Shown: positions 54,681-64,000 of the stretch, one piece after another
How positions within the stretch are numbered: position 1 is the stretch's first letter
Layout of the letters: every line of letters begins with the position of its first letter
NCBI GenBank assembly: GCA_039090855.1
Contig: CM077025.1
Coordinates: 100,978,489-101,042,488 of the forward strand
Source of the DNA: Macrothele yani
Taxonomy: Eukaryota; Arthropoda; Arachnida; Araneae; Macrothelidae
Length of the DNA: 64,000 nt
Direction of reading: 5' to 3'
The notes under the pieces: generated by a model
Database searches by the model: none
What the model was told of the DNA's origin: nothing
Seen by the model: only the letters and a program-made list of their open reading frames with translations
Program-made: the position numbers and the translations under genes

Positions 54681-54888
54681 GTTATAATAAAAAATAATAA
54701 AAAAACTGCATATTTTTGGTTCCCAGCATTTAGTGTTATAAAATACCCTTTCCTGCATTTAACTTTAATGAAATACATATACAGAAACATGCCCCAAACA
54801 TTTCATATTTCTTTGTACCTCAGAAAAAACAAAACAAAGTGAACCAAACAAATCCTCTCCATGGTCCAACTCTTCTAATCAGTACCAC

Positions 54889-54936
54889 ATGGCAATGTTG
54901 TGTAGAGCAATTCTTTTCTCTACACAACATTACCAT
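54889..54936. repeat. 19-bp inverted repeat, one mismatch, 10-nt loop
   Basis: atggcaatgttgtgtagag, loop caattctttt, then ctctacacaacattaccat. Confidence 0.95.
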
Positions 54937-55644
54937 GCCACTCTCTGTGTTTTCTTTCCAGGATGTTTTGTTGTAATCAGTGACATCAGGTGTCCCTGTT
55001 GTAACAGCATCAATTCATATCCCAATTTTGATTCCATCTAACTTCTCTCCAGTTCACAGCGTTCATTGTTTAACAGCACCACTTATGCATTTATCACTGT
55101 AAGGTAATTAACAACCATTTTCAAGAAAAAAATCACACACACTGTAAAAACAGTTCCGCATCCTTCCCATTATTAGCAATGAAGTTCAAATAATGGAGCA
55201 CTCTGAGCAATATTGGAAATAATGCCCAAATAATATTAAAATCTTTAGGCCACTGGAAATAATTTCACATAATGCCATAATCTTTCCATTACCTGAAAGC
55301 ACGTCCAAATATTGCATTTTCTGATTGAAATAAACAGATCCTAAATAATTCAAATTTGAGCAAAGAAATATTCCCATTGCTGGACACTGCATATGTCGTA
55401 GTTGCAGTAAATGATTCAAGTGTTCCACACACTCAAAACAATGCAAATTCATTTACCCACTATGAGATATGTTTCCCTTAAAATACACGGGTCCTAACAA
55501 AAGTTCTGCACACTGGCCATTTTTAAGAAAAGTGTGAAGTACTAGAGAAAACTTACATTATTGCCATTCAATGTACTGCCATCCGCTGCTAATGACAGCT
55601 CGCCAGCGGTGAGATAGGTCCTGGATGCCCGGTTCATTCCGTGT

Positions 55645-58600
55645 TAAATCAACACAATTTTAATATGAATTTTAACTCACCATCTCAGATTTCGATGAAA
55701 CTTGGCACAGAGGTAGCCTACATATAGATGAAGAAAAATACCCAATTTTATTAAAATACGTCGACCCATTTTGAAAATAAGGTGATGTGAAGCTGTCAAA
55801 AATCGCCAAAAAACACCCCACTGCTATAATTTCAAATTGCTGAGCAACTCTCCTAATTAAGCTAAAATGATAGGAGAGGTGTCATTTTGCAGCATTTTCC
55901 AAGAGTTTTCCTTTGATATACAACACAATATGGGTTTGAGATGAAAATTATTTTTCAAATTTAATTTAAAATTTAAATTTTTAATTTATCAAAAAGTGCA
56001 TCTTCAAAAATTTTCAAAAAATTATATACAATACTTCACATTATTGTTAACTAATTCCCTAAGTATGAAAGTGGGACTGTGATGGGTTCACACCTTTATA
56101 AAATTTCAAAAATACATAATTCACTAAAAAAATGCCATTTTTGTAAAATTTATAGATTTAAGCAGAAATATACATAACTTACCCATAAATAAATCTTCAC
56201 TTTTTCATAAATTTATTTGTAATATATTTAAAATGTAACTAGTGACTATGACAGGGTGATTATTCTATTATAACTACTAAAAATATAAGTTTTTTTATTA
56301 ATACAATTGCAATCTGATAGCCATAATTATTAAAAGTTTTGAGTATATATAAAAAGTACAAATTGGGATAAAAAATCTAATTGTTTATTCCAACTATCAT
56401 AAATAGCAAATTGCAGTTTTATTGGATCTGCTCAGACCCAGCTATGCCAGTTCAGGGTCAAGCCACATGTCTGGAACTGCCTGAGTCTGGAGCTGTTATG
56501 ACTCAGTTGGTTTAAACCTGTTCCAACTGGTTTAAACCACAGGCAGACTGTTCAGTCTTCATACTGATTTAGTGGCAGTTGGATGTGTATGTTGTTGGTG
56601 ATTAATGTGGTGGTATAAGTTTCTTTTTTAAATGTTAATATTTTGTGAGGTGTTGGTATTAGTGAAAAAACATATTTTCAAAGTTGTTACTCATTATTTC
56701 AGTATATTTTCTTAGTGTTCTCTTCAGAAACATTTCTAAATTTCAACTGAGATCTGTGTGATATTATACAATGGAGAAAGAAAGATATCGGACACTACAA
56801 TGTTGCAATCCTTTAAAAAAACAATCATTATGTGAAAAACATAAAGAGACTAAGAAATGTGCCAGAATGGATGTGTGATATGTTTCCTGATATGATGCCA
56901 AAGATATCAAAAATTTGTGATAATTGTAGGAAGCAGATTGGTTCATTGAAAAATATGCAAGAAAATAATGATTGCAGTTCGGATGATGATGATGAAACAA
57001 GCTATATTGAATTATTTTCTGATCCTCCGTCTTCAGCTGTTTTGGAGACACTAAATATGTCTCTTCGGGAATTAGGAGAGTCTCCTGTATGTAGTACAAA
57101 TCTTCAGATGAAGCAGTATTCAACCAAAAAATTAAAAAAACATTGGGTTAGCACTTAAAAAACAACTATTTGCTAATGCAGAGGATTCCTCAGAAAATGA
57201 ATTTGAGTCACTGTAACAATCGGTCACAAATAATCTGAAAACTAGCTTTTCTTCAAGAAGTAGGAAAAAGAAAGTAATGCTACTAACTTGTTTGCCTGAA
57301 TCTTGGAGTATAAGAAGGATAATGCGTGAATTCAATGCTCCTAACTACATGGTACACCAGGCAAAATGGCTTTTGAAGGAAAGAGGTATATTAGAAAGTC
57401 CTGACCAAAACCTAGGAAAGAATCTGTCACAAGAAGTTGTGCAAACAGTACATTCTTTTTATGAAAATGATGAAATAAGTAGAGCAATGTCAGGGAAGAG
57501 AGACTGTGTAACTGTGAAGGGGAGAATGGAGATAAAACAGTAATATCTAAAAGACTTATTTTGTGCAATTTAAAAGAAGCATATAAAATTTTCAAAGATA
57601 AATTTCAAGAAATGAAGATTGGGTTTTCTAAATTTGCAGAACTGTGCCCAAAACACTGCATTTTAGCAGGACATAGTGGAACACACTCAGTATGTGTTTG
57701 CACAACACATCAAAATGTCAAACTTATGATAGAAAATGCTAAGCTTGGTGTGTTAACCAATGGAGAATTGGCCTCTTATAAACAATGTTTGGCAAAAGTG
57801 CTGTGCAACCCAGCATCAATACATTGCATTATGAGAAACTGTAGTTCTTGTCCAGGAAGCAACCCAATAAAAAGTACACTACAAAATGCATTTGATAATA
57901 ATATGGTTGAAAATATCACTTTTCAACAGTGGGTTTCAGTTGACAGATGTAACTTTGAAACAATGCAGAAAGACCTCATTGGAGTTTATTGAATTATTTT
58001 CTGAAAAATTGACCACATTGATACTCCATGATTTTCTAGCTAAGCAGCAAAGCTCTTTTATAAATGAAGTCAAGGAAAACTTGAATGAGGGTGAATATGT
58101 TGTTACATGTAACTTCTCTGAGAATTACACTTTCGTGATCCAAGATAAGGCCCAGAGTTATCATTGGTCAAGTGATCATGCAACAGTGCACCCCTTTGTA
58201 GTGTATTACAAAGTAGAGAAGAAAACAGAGCATATGAGCTATGTCATAATTTCTAACTGTCTAGAGCATAACACCATAGCAGTCTACTGTTTTCAATAAA
58301 AGCTAATTCAATTTTTAAAAACCAAATTTCAAACTGATATACAGAAGATATACTACTTTTCGGATGGCAGTGCAGCCCAATACAAGATAAAAAGAATTTT
58401 GTAAACTTATGTTTCCACAAAGAAGATTTTGGCATCGAAACAGAATGGCATTTTTTTGCCTCTGCTCATGGAAAAGGACCTTGCGACGGTGTCGGTGGCA
58501 CTGTTAAGAGATTAGCAACAAAAGCATGTCTGCAGAGGCCGTATGATAACCAACTCCACAACAACTTTTTGATTTGGCAGTTAAAAACATTACATCTGTA

Positions 58601-59235
58601 CACTTTGAATTTTCAACACAAGAAGAGTACATTGAAACTGAAATATTTCTAGAAGAGCATTTTAGTCAATCTGTTACCATCAAAGAGACACAGAGGTTAC
58701 ATGCCTTTATACCGATAGCATCAAGTACATAAAAAATATTGGTAAAAACTTTTTCAGATACAACAGAATATACTGTTGAAACAGTCACAAAATCTCCGGA
58801 AAAACTGCTTATATTTTAACAAAAGATGAAGGTTTTGATGAAGTTACTTTTCTTCACCCAGCTGGCCTATCACTATCTTATACATATCCTACAAAACCTG
58901 ATATTCTATGGGTATCTGTAAAAGATGTTCTTTGTAAAGTAAACCCAGTAACACCAACAGGAAGAATATATCAAATTCCTGGGGATGATACTGTAAAAAC
59001 AAATGAAGTGTTTAAAAAGAAGTGCAATCTTAAAACACATACTGTTTGCATCAGGTTTTGCAAGTGACATTTTGAATGTATGTGCTAACAGTAAATTTGA
59101 ATGTGTACATAGGTATATTAAGAATAAAGAGTGAAGATTTATTTAGGGGTAAGTTATGTATATTTCTGCTTAAATCTATAAATTTTACAAAAATGTCATT
59201 TTTTTTAGTGAAATATGTATTTTTGAAATTTTCAC
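55645..59235 (+). mobile_element. Large DNA transposon (Sola-like, tentative) inserted in mariner
   Basis: Contains one long degenerate plus-strand transposase gene. About 105 bp at 56105-56212 is repeated inverted at 59128-59232 (shared core gatttaagcagaaatataca). The left side has a further about 450 bp, including gatttcgatgaaacttggca, with no mirror on the right, so the right end is truncated or the 105-bp repeat is subterminal. Both sides continue into mariner sequence. Confidence 0.7.
56771..59068 (+). pseudogene. Transposase pseudogene with FSDG-AAQYK and AHGKGPCDGVGGTVKR blocks
   Basis: Starts MEKERYRTLQCCNPLKK, then KICDNCRKQIGSLKN (zinc-binding), an acidic stretch, PESWSIRRIMREFNAPNYMV (helix-turn-helix-like), LLKERGILESP, MSGKRDCVTVKGRMEIKQ, KIGFSKFAELCPKHCILAGH, HSVCVCTTHQNVKLMIENA, CSSCPG, FQQWVSVDRCN, NFSENYTFVIQDKAQSYHW, HPFVVYYKVEKK, YYFSDGSAAQYK, EWHFFASAHGKGPCDGVGGT then VKRLATKACLQRP, and GRIYQIPGDDTV near the end. 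At least five frameshifts or stops. The acidic residues in QD, SDG and CDG look catalytic (DDD/E-like). I recognise this as a widespread invertebrate transposase type and think it is Sola, but am not certain. Confidence 0.65.
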
Positions 59236-59867
59236 TTTCGAACCTGTGGAGGTGATCCTGTGCGATCCTCATTCTGGCTGCCTTCTGTTTGGGGGCGAGT
59301 TCATGAGCATCCAGCACATGGTGATTTTTCTTTTTCCCAGTGAGTTGGTCAAAATCCGGTGAACAGACATGGTGGACAAATTTGCCTGATGAGCAATCTC
59401 TTTGACTGTCAAATGGCAATTCTCTTCCAGCAGCATTGCAACAATGGTGACAGATGTTTTGTTTGTCACCGTTTGATGTTGGCGCAGTAATCATCTTTGG
59501 TGCTGCTTCGACCCTCCCAAAAGCACAATGCCCAGTGAGAAATTTTGCTTCGATTAAGAGTTCTTTCCCCACAAACTTCTTGCAAGGCAGTGTGGATCTG
59601 TGTCAGAGTTTTCCCCGCAGAGTTTCTATTTTCAGGGACGAGCGCTGGTCTAACGCAGTGACTTGACCTGAGGAGCTGCACGCTTCTATTTCCAAACCTT
59701 CCCATGTCCACGTCCACACAGCAAATGATAGTGCGCCGTTCTGACACCAGTGCGTTGCTGAGAATCTGACCTTGACATGACGCAATCATTTTCCCGATTG
59801 CATCATCCGCTTCCATTTTAGATTAACGTGTGAAAAACTTATGTTATGACCCTCGTACACAACTGAT

Positions 59868-60615
59868 AAAGTGGCAATTGAAGAATAATATCAACAAGTT
59901 AGTAAAATCATGCAATGCACTGATTATGATATGCTTTCCAACATACCAGAAATCATTACTCAAGTTATGAGGATAATGGCTGTGGAATAAATCTCACTCC
60001 TGTGCCCTGACCTTTGATCCCATTTCAATGATATTAAACAGAATTGGTTCAGTATACCTCCTAAACAACATACTAAAGTTTTGTCGCAATCGAAACATGT
60101 TTACATAAGTTATGACGCATAAAGAGGATGGTATGTATCCTCTCCTATGTCCTGACCTTTGACCCAAGTTCACCCATTTTCAATAGAGTTCGTCCCCAGG
60201 TGGTCCCCTACCACATACTAAAATTTCATCGAAATCGAACCATTTTTACGCAAGTTATGACGCATAAGGGCAATGGAATGGATCCCGCTCCTATGTCCTG
60301 ACCTTTGACCCCACTTCACCCATTTTCAATAGGGTTCATCCCAAGGTGGTCTTCTACGATATACTAAGATTTCATCGAAATCGAACTACATTTACGCAAG
60401 TTATGACGCATAATGGCAATGGAATGGATTCTGCTCCTATGTTGTGACCTTTGACCCCATTAATCCCATTTTCAATAGGGTTCGTCCCCGGGTGGTCCCC
60501 TACTACATACTAAAATTTCATCAAAATCGAACCACTTTTACGCGAGTTATCGTGCGGACAGACGGACAAAGCTGGAGCATATACGCTTCTTCAACCTAAG
60601 GTTGGAAAGCATAAA
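59868..60615. repeat. 146-bp tandem repeat, about 4.5 copies
   Basis: Units start at tatgtcctgacctttgaccc near 60000, 60146, 60292 and 60438, exactly 146 apart, after a half unit. Each also carries atttcatcgaaatcgaacca and cgcaagttatgacgcataa. The array ends in gcggacagacggacaaagct. Confidence 0.93.
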
Positions 60616-62015
60616 AAAGGAGGAGTCAGACAAATCTGGTACTGTTTTTGCTCTACGTGTCTGTTTCTCAAAACTTGGAAAACAATTGAGTTAAGAAAAA
60701 AAACCTTTTAAAATATCTAAAAAAATGAAAAAAAAACTGTTTCATATTCTTAACAAAATTTATGGAAAATATACAGATTAAGGGCATAAATTGGAAAACT
60801 GGATGCTCCCAACGACTGTTTGGGGGATCTTCCGGGAAAAACAGTACAGTTGGCAGCTATGCATAATGGAAACATCCTGATCTGTTAGACAAAGTGGCTT
60901 GGTCTGGAAAATTGTCACTTTAAAATAGGATGACTTCCATTACATGATTTTCTTCCATCCATTGAATGACCACCCAATCTTTATATCCAAGCTACTATGT
61001 GAATAACATTTGTTCACTTTTCAGTGATCTGAGGCCACCGGATAGCTAAGTGACAAGCAATATCATATATTTCAATTAACTTCTCTTGTCCTTAGTAGAA
61101 ATGGTATGCTCCGTGCACACACTGATTAACTCTAACATTAGTTGCTCCAATATTATTCTGGTACACAGGGTGCAAAACCACCAGATGATTCCACCCTAGG
61201 AAATATATGTAACACTCGTGATGCAGTTCTGCCTTCAAGAAATGAATGGTCTTCATAGACATAACATGGGAAGGAGTGCAATTTCCCCTCAAATATTTTT
61301 CACTTTTAAAAACTCTTTAATTTCTGTCATATTATCCATGGATTATCTGTTAAAATATTAAAAATTTGGGCTCTGTGGGTAGTACACTAATTAAAAAAAG
61401 GTTTTTGCAGCACTTTGGTTATAAAAAAATCAGTGTCGTAATTGTCAGAAGAGGATATATTTGGAAAATCATCAAAACTGCATTAACAATGGAAAATGTA
61501 ATGCAATACAAAGATAGAGATCCGGAACCAGTTGCAAAGTTGTTTTTTCTTTATACTTGCGAGCATTTTGACACGAAATATGACACAACAAAAGCAGTAT
61601 AAATTGCTCTCATGGATGATTGTGACCTGTGCGTACTTCAATGTAACACACATTCATGGTCATTGCAGGGCTAACTATAGAACTGCAGCAATGCTGATAA
61701 AAACTCAGATTTTTGTTCTTTATTCACTTGAAAGTAGCACAAAAGCACTTTAAAAAATGACAGTTATTTTTTACATTTCTTCACTTCACAGTGAAGATCG
61801 TTTTTTCCTATTACTTTGGACTACTGGGTCATCCTGTGAATAATTTTTTTTTCTCAATTTCACAACCTTGTGCATTATACGAAGGAATCCCCTTCCCCTC
61901 CAAGGGAATTTCACATCTACAGATTATATGAAGAAAACTATGGTAGTTACATTTTTATTACTTTTAAATGGCCATTTTTACTCGAGTTTGAACTTCATTA
62001 AGTTTCAAGGGTAAC

Positions 62016-62064
<49 letters not shown>

Positions 62065-62389
62065 AGAAGAAGAAGAAAGAAAGAAAAAAAAAAAGAGGGG
62101 GAGTAGTACACTTTTTGTAATCTTACATGAAGCATCTGAAAGACCAGTGGCATATATTCGAGGCTATATAGGCTAGCTGCGAAGCCCAGAGAATGCATAA
62201 ATAAAAATTACTTAAATATACACAAATAAAAGTCAATTATCAATGGTATTAAGATATGTCAATGCTTTCTGTGCGAAAAAAACACGAGCGAATTCGCTTC
62301 TTTCGATTATGAGAATCAGTCTACAATAAATTAGCTTCGTCTTAACACGATTTATTTAAAAAACGAACATATATTTACAATTAAAAAAC
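60616..62389. other. No gene recognised; GA microsatellite
   Basis: AT-rich. A GA/GAA-rich run lies at about 62021-62100. The modest open frames near 61100-61290 (minus) and 61366-61602 (plus) match nothing I know. Confidence 0.45.
62021..62098. repeat. GA-rich microsatellite
   Basis: Long GA dinucleotide run followed by GAA and AAAG. Confidence 0.95.
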
Positions 62390-62393
62390 CATT

Positions 62394-62427
62394 AGCACTT
62401 TCGGAGTGCCGTTCACTCCATCCTCAG
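62394..62427 (-). ncRNA. Hammerhead-like core at the Penelope 3' end
   Basis: Minus strand CTGAGGA, then stem II GGAGT-gaacggc-ACTCC (five perfect pairs), then GAAA and GTGC. Core and stem II are sound, but the cleavage-site side (AGTGC for ACGTC) and stem I are not convincing. Confidence 0.5.
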
Positions 62428-62456
62428 TTGATACATGCTGCTGCACTATGCAGCTA

Positions 62457-62486
62457 TATATATATATCATATATATATATATATAC
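62457..62486. repeat. TA microsatellite
   Basis: Alternating TA in two runs separated by tc, within the Penelope 3' region. Confidence 0.95.
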
Positions 62487-64000
62487 AGAGTCATGTGGGG
62501 CATTACATAGCTTAACTAATTGTCATTCATGATTTACACGGTGTTATATCACATACATCTGTTGCCACAAAAATAGTGAAAAGCTATATACATATGTTAT
62601 AATTTGATGATTTCACTAAGTGCTTCCAAAATTCAGGCAGATCGACAGGGTAATAGTCGTTACAACATTTCCTATCTAATCCCGTGATAAAAACACTTTC
62701 TGCTATCAATAGGGCATGAACAGAGGAAGGAGTATGGAGTATATTGACATTGCACCAATCAGGAATATATGTGCCATTATTAAGGTGCGCTTTAATGCTA
62801 TACTTGTGTTCATTCACTCGTAGCTCCAAATTCCTCTTTGTAGAACCTACATAATTACTAATATGCTGTTTTGTAATTGGGTCTAAAAGTGGAATGTTGT
62901 AAACACCCCAACTTCGCAAAATATCGGGTTTATCTCGGTCTCGTCTGAGTTGTGCAAACAAATTGTTACACCTAATGCCTAGTTGAAATTTATATTTGGA
63001 ATGCACATGTGACAACAAATTTGTAACACCAGATAAGTATTCCAGTGATCCCATGAACTTCTGACTATGTTCATTTTCTCTGACCAACGTAGTAGAACAA
63101 TGTGTTATTACCCTTTCATGAATCCTACGGGTAATATAATCCGGGTACCCAAACATGTTAGTCATCTTAAAAATTCCCTTAATCTCTCTGTTTAAAGCTC
63201 GGTTTGTGAAGGAATGTGAGTAAGCTCTCCTGAAGTAAAAATCAATCGCTGAAGTTTTCTGCTTAAAAGGGTGACACAAGTTATACGGAATGATAGAACA
63301 ACCATAAGATGGTTTTCGATAAACAGAAAATGCTAACTCATGGGTGGTAGAGTTATGACTAATACATATATCCAGAAACGGTAAAACGTAGTTACACTCG
63401 ATTTCAATCATGAGCCTGATGGTAGGAAAATAGAAGATAGTACGTCGACAAACTGTTCTAATAAATCCTGTGAATGAGGCCAAATAACCAAGATGTCGTC
63501 GACGTACCTTAAATACAAACAAGGTGGGTGTGGAAATTTAGATAGAACCAAATTTTCAACATGTTGCATAATAATTTCGGCAAGGACGGATGACAGTGGT
63601 GAACCCATAGGGTAGCCCCCCACTTGTTGATAAACACATCCTTGAAATTTAAAGTATGAACGTTGTTTAACTAGTCTAAGTGCGTTCATAACAACCATAA
63701 TTTCCTCAGACGGAACTCTGGAATCAGCAAGAAGCGCCTCAATAATTTGGTGGGCGGCCTTCACAGGTACATTAGGGTACAAGGATACTACATCAAGGGA
63801 CGCCAATATGAAAGGCTCATTATGTGGCTGAAATATTCTAAGCCTTTCTACAGCCCTAGTGGAACTCTGAATAGAGTAAGGGTAATCCACTACAAGTTTG
63901 GACAAATATAATGCCAAAGCTTTTTCGAGTGGTCTGGTAGGGCTAACATAGCCAGATACCAGTAGGCGAAGTGGGTACCCTTCTTTATGTAGTTTAAGTT

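Larger units (their letters stand above)
54018..55485. other. Upstream intron sequence with two palindromes
   Basis: No further DNAAF4 exon recognised. Two inverted repeats are listed separately. Confidence 0.45.
55486..59855 (-). mobile_element. mariner transposon split by a large DNA transposon
   Basis: Ends cacgggtcctaacaaaagtt and, from the right, cgagggtcataacataagtt, with TA at both outer edges. The minus-strand N-terminal part at 59816-59240 reads TLNRSKISHWALCFWEGRSS then VAMLLEENCHLTVKEIAHQA and LSTMSVHRILTNSLGKRKI, the paired helix-turn-helix of mariner. The C-terminal end at 55490-55644 reads IQDLSHRWRAVISSGWQYIE. The catalytic middle is missing, replaced by or lost with the insertion. 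Confidence 0.85.
62390..64000 (-). mobile_element. Penelope-like element, RT and GIY-YIG, runs off the window
   Basis: Minus strand. Reverse transcriptase: GYPLRLLVSGYVSPTRPLEK, ILASLDVVSLYPNVPVKAAH (motif A), VYQQVGGYPMGSPLSSVLAE (motif B), CLYLRYVDDILVIW (motif C, YVDD intact). After one frameshift near 63420-63520 come VLPFLDICISHN, FSVYRKPSYG and a GIY-YIG nuclease: GVYNIPLL, YVGSTKRNLELRVNEHKYSI, AESVFITGLDR. The stop lies near 62584. The 3' region has a TA repeat and a hammerhead-like core. One frameshift apart, the best kept Penelope here. Confidence 0.93.

Noticed and set aside
61366..61602. 78-codon plus-strand frame
   Set aside because: No recognisable motif, neighbouring frames similar in length by chance, no splice context for DNAAF4.
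60616..62390. Upstream DNAAF4 exon (coiled coil or CS domain)
   Set aside because: Scanned by eye on the minus strand for charged coiled-coil or CS-domain signatures with splice sites; none found.

Overview
This is eukaryotic, AT-rich, intron- and transposon-dense DNA. The transposon mix (several Tc1 families, mariner, hAT, RTE-type LINEs, Penelope-like elements, tRNA-derived SINEs) and the style of the Tc1 terminal repeats suggest an invertebrate, most likely an arthropod. I lean weakly towards a chelicerate; a hemimetabolous insect or a mollusc is not excluded. Nothing prokaryotic is present.

The backbone of the window is one host gene on the minus strand. Six exons, joined by canonical splice sites and compatible phases, encode the C-terminal part of DNAAF4 (DYX1C1), the dynein axonemal assembly factor with three TPR repeats. 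From 5' to 3' they lie at 53651-54017, 48159-48259, 37130-37210, 32080-32152, 24505-24610 and 11936-12036 (stop codon, then a poly(A) signal). The exons with the N-terminal CS/p23 domain must lie beyond the right edge or went unseen. The first visible exon carries six in-frame copies of a 42-bp repeat (14 residues each).

Almost everything else is mobile DNA at various stages of decay. 1-9300: two copies of one Tc1 family, a non-autonomous hAT inside a C2H2 zinc-finger remnant, an RTE-type LINE, and a GC-rich Tc1 inserted at a TA inside a second RTE fragment. 10159-11845: a Tc1 with about 380-bp terminal inverted repeats, ending about 90 bp from the DNAAF4 stop. Intron 12037-24504: satellite-like tandem repeats, a hAT-like MITE and a TTAA-flanked foldback that was itself hit by a LINE 3' fragment. 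Intron 24611-32079: a pogo-like element containing a Penelope-like element with a hammerhead-like motif, a deleted hAT with a perfect 8-bp duplication, an R4/Dong-like retroelement in a TAA microsatellite, half a Tc1 and a second Penelope-like element. Intron 32153-37129: a Tc1 sitting in the tail of a LINE. Intron 37211-48158: a Tc1, a hAT, and a mariner broken twice, once by a Penelope fragment carrying SINE copies and once by a LINE with an intact 1006-residue ORF. 48260-53650: LINE fragments and a mariner. 54018-64000: a mariner split by a large, unusual DNA transposon (Sola-like, tentative), a 146-bp tandem repeat and a Penelope-like element that runs off the window.

Apart from DNAAF4 there is no pathway here. 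The biological interest lies in the nested insertions, which give a relative insertion order with several intact target-site duplications; in the ribozyme-like ends of the Penelope elements; in the recent coding minisatellite of DNAAF4; and in a set of near-perfect short palindromes.
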